Positions 1-7,352 are shown, numbered from the stretch's first letter. The stretch: 10,369 nucleotides of DNA from Pseudomonadota bacterium (GCA_027625125.1 JAQBXG010000042.1:1-10369), one strand, 5' to 3'. Program-made: numbers and translations. The notes: generated from the letters alone by a model not told the origin.

Positions 1-1233
1 CTCAGCCCGTATCTCGATGCGCTCGGCTTCAACCTGGTCGGGTACGGCTGCACCACCTGTATCGGCAATTCGGGGCCGCTGGACCCGGCGCTGTCGGCGG
101 CGGTCGCCGACGGCGATCTGCTGGTGACTTCGGTGCTGTCGGGCAATCGCAATTTCGAGGGGCGCGTGAACCCCGACGTGCGGGCGAACTATCTGGCCTC
201 GCCGCCGCTGGTGGTGGCCTATGCGCTGGCCGGAACCGTCACCCGCGACCTGGCGACCGAGGCGGTCGGCGACGATCGCGACGGCAACCCGGTAACCCTG
301 GCCGATCTGTGGCCGTCGAACCGGGAGATCGCCGACGTCATCGCCGCCGCGGTCACGCCGGAGATGTTCCGCCGCCGCTACGCCGACGCGTTTCGCGGCA
401 GTGACGCCTGGCGCGCAGTCGCGGCCGGCGACGGATTCAGTTTTGACTGGAGCGCCGACAGCACCTATGTGCGCCGACCGCCCTATTTTGAAGGCATGAC
501 CCGCGTGCCCGCGCCGGTCACGGACATTTCCGGAGCGCGGGCATTGGCGATTCTGGGCGATTCGATCACGACCGATCACATCTCGCCGGCAGGGGCGTTC
601 AAGGCCGCAAGCCCGGCGGGCAAGTATCTGACGGATCGCGGCGTCGCGGCGGCGGATTTCAATTCCTATGGATCGCGGCGCGGCAACCACGAGGTGATGA
701 TGCGCGGCACGTTCGCGAACATTCGCATTCGCAACGCGATGGCGCCGGGCACCGAGGGCGGGCTGACCCGCCATATGCCGGACGGCGCGGTGATGCCGAT
801 CTTCGACGCGGCGATGGCCTATCGCGACGAGGGCGTGCCGCTGATCGTCGTTGCCGGCAAGCTGTACGGTTCCGGGTCGTCGCGCGACTGGGCGGCGAAA
901 GGCCCGCAGCTGTTGGGCGTGCGGGCGGTGATCGCCGAAAGTTTCGAGCGCATTCACCGTTCGAATCTGGTCGGGCTTGGCGTGTTGCCATTGGAGTTTA
1001 CCGGCGGCGCAACGCGGTCCGGGCTTGGGCTGGACGGTAGCGAGACATTCGACATTCCGGGAATCGCCGACGGGCTTGCGCCCCGCCGTGAACTCGTTTG
1101 CCGCATTCACCGCGCGGACGGCGGCGTTTCCGAGGCAACGCTGCGGTGCCGAATCGATACCGACACCGAACTCGCCTATTACCGCCATGGAGGCATCCTG
1201 CAATATGTGCTGCGCGGACTGTTGGCAGCGTGA
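1..1233 (+). CDS. acnA: Aconitate hydratase A, C-terminal part (5' end outside window)
   Basis: AcnA interconverts citrate and isocitrate through cis-aconitate in the cytosolic TCA cycle, using a [4Fe-4S] cluster. The reading frame is open from base 1 and encodes 410 residues, a little under half of a usual ~890-residue AcnA/IRP1-type protein. Visible residues 14-25 read GYGCTTCIGNSG and hold two of the three cluster cysteines (C17, C20); the third must lie upstream. SGNRNFEGR follows at 47-55. The C-terminal swivel domain shows GDSITTDHISPAG (from 186), SYGSRRGNHEVMMRG (222-236) and YGSGSSRDWAAKG (289-301, the active-site serine loop), then ESFERIHRSNLVG and a normal family C-terminus ending at TGA. 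One oddity: the residue before YGSGSS is Leu (codon 862-864), where I recall Glu in family members. A GTG at 124 is internal and is not the start. DUF1223 lies 75 bp downstream on the same strand. The identification is very secure. Confidence 0.97.
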   Translation, partial: LSPYLDALGFNLVGYGCTTCIGNSGPLDPALSAAVADGDLLVTSVLSGNRNFEGRVNPDVRANYLASPPLVVAYALAGTVTRDLATEAVGDDRDGNPVTLADLWPSNREIADVIAAAVTPEMFRRRYADAFRGSDAWRAVAAGDGFSFDWSADSTYVRRPPYFEGMTRVPAPVTDISGARALAILGDSITTDHISPAGAFKAASPAGKYLTDRGVAAADFNSYGSRRGNHEVMMRGTFANIRIRNAMAPGTEGGLTRHMPDGAVMPIFDAAMAYRDEGVPLIVVAGKLYGSGSSRDWAAKGPQLLGVRAVIAESFERIHRSNLVGLGVLPLEFTGGATRSGLGLDGSETFDIPGIADGLAPRRELVCRIHRADGGVSEATLRCRIDTDTELAYYRHGGILQYVLRGLLAA

Positions 1234-1308
1234 AGCGGCAAGGGCCGTGCGCCGTCACCGACAATTGATTGGCGGGCATTGCTTGCGAGCGGGTACACCG
1301 GATTGGTG

Positions 1309-2109
1309 ATGAACCGGAACATGACCCGCGCGTTCGTGACCCGCGCGTTCGTGACCCGCGCGTTCGTGACCCGCGCGCTTTTGGGCGCGCTGCTGTTGAC
1401 CGCGACCACCGTGCCAGCCGCGGCAGCGGACGATTTCCCGACCATCATTGAGTTGTATACATCGCAGGGGTGCAGCGCTTGCCCGCCGGCGGATGCATAC
1501 TTGATGGAATTGGTCGCGCGGCAGATGGACGAGAACTTCGTCGTACTGGGATTTCACGTCGACATCTGGGACTACCTTGGCTGGGCCGACACGTTCAGCG
1601 ACCCGAAGATGACCGAGCGTCAGCGCGGGTATATGCAGGCGATGAACCTGCGCAGCGTCTACACGCCGCAGATGGTGATCGGCGGCCGCCACGACGTGGT
1701 CGGGGCAGACCGCGAGGCGGTCGAACGGATTCTGGCCGCCGGACCGGCCGGCGACCTGCCGGCGCCGGAGCGGGTCTGGTTCGAGTTGCAGGAAGACGGC
1801 ATGTATCTGAACGTGTCCGAAGGCGACTTCGACGGGGTCGCAGATGTATGGCTGATCACGTTCGGCGCGGCCCGCGAGGTCGAGATTCTGCGCGGCGAGA
1901 ACGCCGGTGCGGCGATCGTCTATGGCAATGTCGTCGAAGGCATCGAATGGCTAGGCGCGTGGACCGGCAAGCACGTCGATTTTGCGCTCGACCAATTCGC
2001 GTATGGGGGCGCCGACCACGGCGTCGGATGCGTCGCCGTGGTGCAGATCGCGGGCCAGGGGCCGATTTTGGCCGCGTTGCAGATTCCGATTCGCGACCCC
2101 GCGCCGTAG
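1309..2109 (+). CDS. DUF1223 family thioredoxin-like secreted protein
   Basis: This is a 266-residue protein of the DUF1223 family, which has a thioredoxin-like fold and no firmly assigned function. After the signal region, IIELYTSQGCSACPPADAY (residues 46-64) carries a CxxC pair (C55, C58) at the place of a thioredoxin active site, and YTPQMVIGG (118-126) holds the cis-Pro-like segment. Residues 1-40 look like a signal peptide: a basic start, a hydrophobic stretch (LLGALLLTATTV) and an AxA-type site at VPAAAA before DDFP, so export to the periplasm is inferred. The n-region is enlarged by a perfect 15-bp tandem repeat encoding TRAFV units. I chose ATG 1309, which has CGGA 6 bases upstream; ATG 1321 is an alternative just before the repeat, and an in-frame TTG at 1279 looks less likely. 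The gene follows acnA in the same direction, an arrangement I recall from other alphaproteobacteria, and may be cotranscribed with it. It ends with TAG 21 bp from the convergent htpG stop. Confidence 0.88.
   Translation: MNRNMTRAFVTRAFVTRAFVTRALLGALLLTATTVPAAAADDFPTIIELYTSQGCSACPPADAYLMELVARQMDENFVVLGFHVDIWDYLGWADTFSDPKMTERQRGYMQAMNLRSVYTPQMVIGGRHDVVGADREAVERILAAGPAGDLPAPERVWFELQEDGMYLNVSEGDFDGVADVWLITFGAAREVEILRGENAGAAIVYGNVVEGIEWLGAWTGKHVDFALDQFAYGGADHGVGCVAVVQIAGQGPILAALQIPIRDPAP
1322..1377 (+). repeat. 15-bp in-frame tandem repeat, about 3.7 copies
   Basis: The unit GACCCGCGCGTTCGT begins at 1323, 1338, 1353 and 1368. The first three copies are complete and identical; the fourth breaks after GACCCGCGCG. 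The period is a multiple of three, so the frame is kept and each unit adds Thr-Arg-Ala-Phe-Val to the signal-peptide n-region of the DUF1223 protein. Perfect identity suggests recent slippage expansion. Confidence 0.97.
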
Positions 2110-2130
2110 CGCGCCGGGCCGAATCCAAAC

Positions 2131-3987
2131 TCAGGTCGCGCGTTCGAGCAGCGCCGACATGCGCCGCGCGAACGCCGCGACATCGGTGGGCGGGTCGCCT
2201 TCGACGATGCGCGCCTGGTCCAGCAACAGATGCGCGGCGTCGTCGAGGGCGGGGGAGGCGCCGGATGCCTGCGCCCGTTCGGCCAGCGACCGGATCAGCG
2301 GGTGGCCGGGGTTGATTTCGAGCACGCCGGCCGAAACGTGGTCGAGGCGCCCGTGCGCTTTCAGCATTCGCGCGAGATGGCGGTCGATATCGCGGTCGTC
2401 GGCGACGAGGCAGACCGGGCTGGTGGTCAGTCGCTCGCTGGCGCGGACGTCTTTGACGCTGTCGCCCAACGCCTGTTTCATCAATGCGGCCAGCACCGCG
2501 ATGTCTCCGGCCTTTGCCGGTTCGGGGGCGTCGACGGGTTTCGTCGGCTTCAGCTTGTCAAGGCCCGCGTCGCCGTGGGTCACGGAAACGAACGACTTGT
2601 CGCCGTAATTGGCGACGGCCGGAATCCAGAACTCGTCGACCGGGTCCGTCATCAGCAGTACTTCGACGCCGCGCGCCGCATAGCCTTCGAGGTGCGGGCT
2701 GGCGCGGAGCGCCGCCGCATCGTCGCCGGCGATCGTGTAGATCGCCTGTTGGCCGTCGGCCATGCGCGACACATAGTCGGCGAGGCTGACAAGGCCGTCG
2801 CCGTGGGTCGAGCGGAAGCGGGCCAGCGCGAGAATCTGCTCGCGGCGCGACGGGTCTTCGTACAGGCCCTCCTTCAGGACCGCGCCGAAATTGTCCCAGA
2901 ACTTCGCGTATGCCTCCGGTTCCCTTGCGGCCTTCTTTTCCAGCTCCGATAGCATGCGCTTTGTGACCGCCGTGCCGATTTTCGACAGGATCGGGTCCTG
3001 TTGCAGCATCTCGCGGCTGACGTTCAGGGCGACATCCTCGGAATCGATGACGCCGCGCACGAACCGCAGATATGACGGCAGCAGGCCCTCGCAGTTGTCA
3101 GTGACGAATACGCGGCGCACGTACAGGCGCACCGCGCACTTGCGGTCGGGCTGGAATAGGTCCATCGGCCGCGCGCCGGGGATGAACAGGAGCTGGGTAT
3201 ATTCGAGCCGCCCTTCGGCGCGGACGTGAACGGTGAGCCACGGATCGTCGAACCCGTGGCTGACGTGCTGGTAGAACTCGCGGTACTGGTCGGCGGTGAT
3301 GTCGCTTTTCGGGCGCGTCCACAGGGCCGACGCCGAGTTCAGCGTCTCATCGCCGTCGTCGGCCGCGAGGACGACCGGAATGCCGATGTGGTCGGAATGG
3401 GCCTTGACGGTGGCGCGCAGCGTGCCGGCATCGAGGAACGCCCGCGCGTCCTTTTTGAGGTGAAGAACGATGGCGGTGCCGCGGCGTTCGCGGGTGGCGT
3501 CGGCGATCGTGAACTCGCCGGCCCCGTCGGAGGACCAGCACCAGGATTCGGATGCGCCGGCGCGGCGGCTTGTGACCTCGACACGGTCGGCGACGACGAA
3601 TGCGGAATAGAAGCCGACGCCGAATTGGCCTATCAACGACAGATCGCCGGATCCGTCCTCGGCCATCTTGTCGAGAAACGCCGACGAGCCGGAGCGGGCG
3701 ATGGTGCCCAGGTTGGCAATCAGCTCGTCGCGGCTCATGCCGATGCCGTTGTCCTCGATGGTCAGTGTCTTTGCCTTTGTGTCGGCGCGCAGCACGACGC
3801 GGTAGGCGGAATCGTCGCCGGCCAACTCAGGCGCGGTAAGCGCCTCGTAGCGCAGGCGGTCGCAGGCGTCGGAGGCATTGGAAATCAGCTCGCGCAAAAA
3901 CACCTCGCGTCGGCTGTAGAGCGAATTGGCGACGATTTGCAGCAGCTTGGCGACTTCGGCCTGAAAGGTGCGTGTCTCTTGGGTCAT
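2131..3987 (-). CDS. htpG: Molecular chaperone HtpG (bacterial Hsp90)
   Basis: HtpG is the cytosolic ATP-dependent Hsp90 chaperone, acting as a homodimer on client proteins. The 618-residue length matches the family (about 620-630). The N-terminal GHKL ATPase domain shows ELISNASDACDRLR (33-46; catalytic Glu33, Mg-binding Asn37), EDNGIGM (78-84; Asp79 for the adenine) and GQFGVGFYSAF (120-130; lid/phosphate loop). The middle domain runs from about 225 to 490 and includes LNVSREMLQQ (321-330), whose Arg325 fits the catalytic arginine. The C-terminal dimerisation domain ends in ALLERAT. As in other bacterial forms there is no charged linker and no MEEVD tail. The start is ATG 3985-3987, since MTQETRTFQAEVAKLL is the usual N-terminus; the ribosome binding site is weak. 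The gene is convergent with DUF1223 and divergent from mdh. Nothing in the sequence links it functionally to the TCA genes around it. Confidence 0.97.
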   Translation of the reverse strand: MTQETRTFQAEVAKLLQIVANSLYSRREVFLRELISNASDACDRLRYEALTAPELAGDDSAYRVVLRADTKAKTLTIEDNGIGMSRDELIANLGTIARSGSSAFLDKMAEDGSGDLSLIGQFGVGFYSAFVVADRVEVTSRRAGASESWCWSSDGAGEFTIADATRERRGTAIVLHLKKDARAFLDAGTLRATVKAHSDHIGIPVVLAADDGDETLNSASALWTRPKSDITADQYREFYQHVSHGFDDPWLTVHVRAEGRLEYTQLLFIPGARPMDLFQPDRKCAVRLYVRRVFVTDNCEGLLPSYLRFVRGVIDSEDVALNVSREMLQQDPILSKIGTAVTKRMLSELEKKAAREPEAYAKFWDNFGAVLKEGLYEDPSRREQILALARFRSTHGDGLVSLADYVSRMADGQQAIYTIAGDDAAALRASPHLEGYAARGVEVLLMTDPVDEFWIPAVANYGDKSFVSVTHGDAGLDKLKPTKPVDAPEPAKAGDIAVLAALMKQALGDSVKDVRASERLTTSPVCLVADDRDIDRHLARMLKAHGRLDHVSAGVLEINPGHPLIRSLAERAQASGASPALDDAAHLLLDQARIVEGDPPTDVAAFARRMSALLERAT

Positions 3988-4019
3988 ATCGTCCGTGGGT
4001 CAGTCTTCGCGTGTGATGG

Positions 4020-4047
4020 ATATTGGCGCGCTAGTGCGTTCGTGCAA
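4020..4047 (-). promoter_or_regulatory. Candidate htpG promoter
   Basis: On the minus strand, TTGCAC (4047-4042) is followed after 16 bases by CAATAT (4025-4020), about 33 bp upstream of the htpG start. The -35-like box and the AT-rich -10-like box fit a sigma-70 type promoter loosely. A heat-shock sigma (RpoH) promoter would be expected for htpG, but the boxes match too poorly to assign one. Confidence 0.3.
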
Positions 4048-4070
4048 CGCTGCCGGCGGCCATTTAGGGG

Positions 4071-4101
4071 TTGCCCGGGATTGTGTCGGACAGCCACAAT
4101 C
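4071..4101 (+). promoter_or_regulatory. Candidate mdh promoter with a 7-bp dyad
   Basis: TTGCCC (4071-4076) and CACAAT (4095-4100), 18 bases apart, form a weak promoter-like pair. A perfect inverted repeat GATTGTG / CACAATC (4079-4085 and 4095-4101, 9-base spacer) overlaps it and could be an operator or the base of a small hairpin. It lies about 32 bp before the mdh start, between divergent htpG and mdh. The dyad is plainly visible; its role is a guess. Confidence 0.3.
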
Positions 4102-4133
4102 GGCGCCACAGCAATCGACACGGAAGTCGCGGC

Positions 4134-5168
4134 ATGAAAAGAGCCAAAATCGCGCTGGTGGGAGCCGGCAATATCGGTGGAACCCTTGCACACCTGGCTT
4201 TGCTGAAGCGGCTTGGGGATGTCGTGCTGTTCGATATCGCCAAGGGGATGCCCGCGGGCAAGGCCCTGGACCTGTACCAGTCGTCGCCGATCGAGAATAT
4301 CGACGCCAGTTTGAAGGGCGCCAGCAGCTATGCGGCCGTTCGCGGCGCCGACGTCGTGATCGTGACCGCCGGCGTGGCGCGCAGGCCGGGCATGAGCCGC
4401 GACGATCTGATCGGCATCAACGTCAATGTCATGCAGGCGGTGGGCGAGGGCATCGCCAAATTCGCGCCGGGCGCGTTCGTGATTTGCATCACCAATCCGC
4501 TGGACGCGATGGTGTGGGCGCTGCGGGAAGCCAGCCGCCTGCCGGCCAGGCGTGTCGTCGGCATGGCCGGGGTGCTGGATTCGGCGCGGTTCCGGGCGTT
4601 TCTGGCCGAGGAGCTGTCGGTGTCGGTCGAGGACGTGACGGCGATGGTGCTGGGCGGACACGGCGATACGATGGTGCCATTGGTGCGCTATTCGTCGGTC
4701 GGCGGCGTGCCGCTGCCCGACGCGGTCAAGATGGGCTGGATCGACGGCAAGCGCATCGAGGAGATTGTCGAGCGGACGCGAAACGGCGGCGCGGAAATCG
4801 TCGGGTTGCTGAAGACCGGCTCGGCATTCTATGCGCCGGCGTCGGCTGCGATCCAGATGGCCGAGTCGTATTTGTTGGACCGCAAGCGCATGTTGACCTG
4901 TGCCGCATATCTGGACGGCGAGTACGGCGTGCGCGGCCTGTATGTCGGTGTGCCGGTGGTGATCGGCGCGCGCGGCGTCGAGCGCATTGTCGAGCTGGCG
5001 TTGACGAAGCCGGAAAAGGCGGCGCTGGCGCATTCGGTCGCGGCGGTCCGGGGCCTGGTCAAGGCCGTGCAGAAACTGGCGCCCGGGTTGGGCAAAACGC
5101 GCCGGAAAGCGGCAAAGAAGAAAAAGCCCGCGAAGGCCACAGGGAAAGCGCGCCGCGCAAAGGCTTGA
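4134..5168 (+). CDS. mdh: Malate dehydrogenase (LDH-like type) with basic C-terminal tail
   Basis: Mdh oxidises malate to oxaloacetate with NAD+ in the cytosol. The 344-residue protein opens with the Rossmann motif GAGNIGG (10-16). ARRPGMSR (82-89) on the active-site loop carries the arginines that select malate over lactate. CITNPLDAM (118-126), GVLDSARFR (146-154, with Asp149 and Arg152) and GGHGDTMVP (174-182, catalytic His176) complete the LDH-like MDH active site. The family body ends near residue 319 (QKLAPGLG). A further ~24 residues follow with 13 Lys/Arg and several Ala, resembling histone H1 tails, whereas alphaproteobacterial Mdh is usually about 320 residues. The tail is in frame up to TGA. 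The start is ATG 4134, preceded by GGAAG at 8 bases; in-frame codons further upstream lack family similarity. The gene heads the mdh-sucCDAB cluster typical of alphaproteobacteria but is separated from sucC by 142 bp. Confidence 0.96.
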   Translation: MKRAKIALVGAGNIGGTLAHLALLKRLGDVVLFDIAKGMPAGKALDLYQSSPIENIDASLKGASSYAAVRGADVVIVTAGVARRPGMSRDDLIGINVNVMQAVGEGIAKFAPGAFVICITNPLDAMVWALREASRLPARRVVGMAGVLDSARFRAFLAEELSVSVEDVTAMVLGGHGDTMVPLVRYSSVGGVPLPDAVKMGWIDGKRIEEIVERTRNGGAEIVGLLKTGSAFYAPASAAIQMAESYLLDRKRMLTCAAYLDGEYGVRGLYVGVPVVIGARGVERIVELALTKPEKAALAHSVAAVRGLVKAVQKLAPGLGKTRRKAAKKKKPAKATGKARRAKA

Positions 5169-5310
5169 GGGCGGCGGGGCGGCGCGCTCTGAACCGCGGG
5201 CGGTTGCGCCCCCGGAAAGGGGTGTCTTATAAACGCGGCCAGTGCCGGCTTGATCCGGGTACCGCCGGACTCCGCGGCGGGAACGTCCCTGCAACCGCGG
5301 TGAACCTCAC
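5169..5310 (+). other. mdh-sucC intergenic region with GC-rich hairpins
   Basis: This 142-bp gap holds no credible gene. An inverted repeat AACCGC-GG-GCGGTT (5192-5205) lies shortly after the mdh stop; it has no T-run, so an intrinsic terminator is doubtful. A second inverted repeat, CCGCCG / CGGCGG (5262-5267 and 5275-5280, 7-base loop), lies 30 bp before sucC and would be in its leader. Both are GC-only and could arise by chance in this composition. Confidence 0.4.
5204..5233 (+). promoter_or_regulatory. Candidate sucC promoter
   Basis: TTGCGC (5204-5209) and TATAAA (5228-5233) are separated by 18 bases. The TATAAA matches the -10 consensus at five of six positions and stands out in a very GC-rich gap. 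It would give a leader of about 70 bases and allow sucCDAB to be transcribed independently of mdh. The -35 box is poor. Confidence 0.4.
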
Positions 5311-6477
5311 ATGAATCTTCACGAATATCAGGCAAAGCAACTCCTGGCCGGCCACGGGGTACCGGTGCCGAAAGGCGTCGTGGTGCTGGCCGCCGCCGAC
5401 GCCGAAGCGGCCGCAGCCGCGCTCGACGGCCCCGTCTGGGTGGTCAAGGCGCAGATCCATGCCGGTGGCCGCGGCAAGGCCGGCGGCGTCAAGGTCGTGA
5501 AGTCGGCGGCGGATGCGGTCAAAGCGGCAAGAGACATTCTGGGCATGACGCTGGTGACGCCGCAGACCGGTCCCGGCGGCAAGGAAGTCCACCGCGTCTA
5601 TATCGAGCAGGGCGTCGCGATCGATCGCGAACTGTACCTGTCGGTGCTGGTCGATCGGGCATCAAAGCGCGTCAACATGATGGCGTCGACCGAAGGCGGC
5701 ATGGATATCGAGGAAGTGGCGGCGAAAACGCCGGACAAGATCCTGCGTGTCGTCATCGATCCCGCCGTCGGCATCATGCCGTTTCATGCCCGGAAGTTGG
5801 CGTTCGGACTGGGGCTGAAGGGCGGCCAGGTGCGCGCCGGCGTCAAGCTGATGATCGCCGCCTACAACGCATTCATCGCCACCGACGCGAGTCTGGTCGA
5901 GATCAATCCGCTGGTTGTCAGTGGCGACGATGTGTTGGCGGTCGATGCGAAGATCGTCATCGACGACAACGGCCTGTTCCGCCAGCAGGAAATCGCCGCG
6001 TTACGCGACGAGAGCGAAGAGGACCCGTCGGAGATTCTGGCGCAGGAAAACAGCCTGAATTACATCAAGCTGGACGGCGACATCGGCTGCCTGGTCAACG
6101 GCGCCGGGCTGGCGATGGCGACGATGGACATCATCAAGTTCCACGGCGGCGATCCCGCGAACTTCCTGGACGTCGGCGGCGGCGCGCCGAAGGAGCGGGT
6201 CGTCGAGGCATTCAAGATCATTCTGCGCGACCCGAACGTGCGCGGAATCCTGGTCAACATCTTTGCCGGCATCAATCGCTGCGACGTGGTGGCGGCGGGG
6301 GTAGTCGAGGCGGTGAAGGAAGTCGGCATCACCGTGCCGATGGTCGTGCGGCTGGAGGGAACCCTGGTCGACGAGGGGCGCAAGATCCTGAACGACTCCG
6401 GGCTCGCGATCATCGCCGCGACCGGCCTTGCCGACGCCGCCGAGAAAATCGTCGCCGCGACGCGGGAGGCGGCCTGA
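5311..6477 (+). CDS. sucC: Succinate--CoA ligase (ADP-forming) subunit beta
   Basis: SucC pairs with SucD to convert succinyl-CoA, ADP (or GDP) and phosphate to succinate, CoA and ATP. The 388-residue length equals that of E. coli SucC. The N-terminus MNLHEYQAKQLL is canonical. The ATP-grasp domain shows KAQIHAGGRGKAGGVK (46-61; nucleotide-binding Lys46 and the glycine loop). LVEINPL (195-201) supplies Glu197 and Asn199, and AVDAK supplies Asp212, for metal binding. The C-terminal ligase domain has VNGAGLAMATMD (262-273), LDVGGGA (286-292) and VNIFAGINRCD (315-325), the loop that contacts the phosphohistidine of the alpha subunit. ATG 5311 is a clear start although its ribosome binding site is weak. 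The TGA stop at 6475-6477 shares its final A with the sucD ATG, so translation is probably coupled. Confidence 0.98.
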   Translation: MNLHEYQAKQLLAGHGVPVPKGVVVLAAADAEAAAAALDGPVWVVKAQIHAGGRGKAGGVKVVKSAADAVKAARDILGMTLVTPQTGPGGKEVHRVYIEQGVAIDRELYLSVLVDRASKRVNMMASTEGGMDIEEVAAKTPDKILRVVIDPAVGIMPFHARKLAFGLGLKGGQVRAGVKLMIAAYNAFIATDASLVEINPLVVSGDDVLAVDAKIVIDDNGLFRQQEIAALRDESEEDPSEILAQENSLNYIKLDGDIGCLVNGAGLAMATMDIIKFHGGDPANFLDVGGGAPKERVVEAFKIILRDPNVRGILVNIFAGINRCDVVAAGVVEAVKEVGITVPMVVRLEGTLVDEGRKILNDSGLAIIAATGLADAAEKIVAATREAA

Positions 6478-7352
6478 TGTCGGTGCTGATCGACAGGAAC
6501 ACCAGGATCATCGTCCAGGGGCTGACCGGGACGCAGGGCACGTTTCACACCCAGCAGGCGCTGGACTACGGCACGCAGATGGTCGCCGGCGTCACACCCG
6601 GCAAGGGCGGCAGCACCCATCTGGACTTGCCGGTGTTCGATACCGTCGCCGAGGCGGCCGCCGCGACCGGCGCCACCGCGACGGTGATCTATGTGCCGCC
6701 GCCGTTCGCCGCCGACGCGATTCTGGAGGCGGTCGACGCCGAGCTGGAGCTTGCGGTCTGTATCACCGAGGGCATTCCGGTGCTGGACATGGTGCGGGTG
6801 AAGCGCGTGCTGGAGGGGTCGCGCACCCGCCTCGTCGGCCCCAACACCCCCGGACTGATCACCCCCGGCGAATGCAAGATCGGCATCATGCCCGGCCATA
6901 TCCATGTGCCGGGCAAGGTGGGGGTCGTGTCGCGCTCGGGCACGCTGACCTATGAGGCGGTGGACCAGACGACGGCGATGGGGCTGGGCCAATCGACCTG
7001 TATCGGCATCGGCGGCGATCCGGTGCCCGGCATGGTATTCACCGATGCGCTGGAATTGTTCCTGGCCGATCCGAAGACCGCGGCGATCGTGATGATCGGC
7101 GAAATCGGCGGCACCGCCGAGGAGGAAGGCGCCGACCTGTACCGGCGTTCGAAAGCCAAGAAGCCGATCGCCAGCTTCATCGCCGGTGCGACGGCGCCGC
7201 CGGGCCGCCGCATGGGCCACGCCGGCGCGATCATCTCCGGCGGCAAGGGCGGCGCGGAGGACAAGAAGGAATACCTGCGTTCGGCCGGATACCAGGTCGC
7301 CGATTCGCCAGCCGGGATCGGCGCGGCGCTGGCGAAGGCGATGGGAATCTAG
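6477..7352 (+). CDS. sucD: Succinate--CoA ligase (ADP-forming) subunit alpha
   Basis: SucD is the CoA-binding and phosphohistidine subunit of succinyl-CoA ligase. It has 291 residues, close to the usual ~290. The N-terminal CoA-binding Rossmann domain shows QGLTGTQGTFHTQQA (14-28) and GGVTPGKGG-type residues (38-45). GPNTPGLITPGECKIGIMPG (121-140) and SRSGTLTYE (152-160) follow. GRRMGHAGAII (243-253) carries His248, the residue phosphorylated in catalysis. Position 124 is Thr, where the E. coli enzyme has Cys123 (GPNCPG); the swap is probably a tolerated family variant. The gene is preceded by GGGAGG (6464-6469) at 7 bases and overlaps sucC by one base. It ends with TAG at exactly the family length, which is evidence that TAG works as a normal stop in this genome. 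Confidence 0.98.
   Translation: MSVLIDRNTRIIVQGLTGTQGTFHTQQALDYGTQMVAGVTPGKGGSTHLDLPVFDTVAEAAAATGATATVIYVPPPFAADAILEAVDAELELAVCITEGIPVLDMVRVKRVLEGSRTRLVGPNTPGLITPGECKIGIMPGHIHVPGKVGVVSRSGTLTYEAVDQTTAMGLGQSTCIGIGGDPVPGMVFTDALELFLADPKTAAIVMIGEIGGTAEEEGADLYRRSKAKKPIASFIAGATAPPGRRMGHAGAIISGGKGGAEDKKEYLRSAGYQVADSPAGIGAALAKAMGI

Noticed and set aside
2107..2133. Bidirectional terminator between DUF1223 and htpG
   Set aside because: The 21-bp gap holds no convincing inverted repeat or T-run.
3226..4137. 303-codon plus-strand frame opposite the htpG 5' half, running into the intergenic region
   Set aside because: It is antisense to conserved HtpG domains and runs into the mdh start; no ribosome binding site or family similarity.
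5192..5205. Intrinsic terminator after mdh
   Set aside because: The hairpin AACCGC-GG-GCGGTT has a two-base loop and no following T-run; GC-rich inverted repeats are common by chance here.
3968..5314. 448-codon plus-strand frame overlapping mdh and its upstream region
   Set aside because: It is an out-of-frame shadow of mdh, rich in Arg and Gly; mdh is certain.
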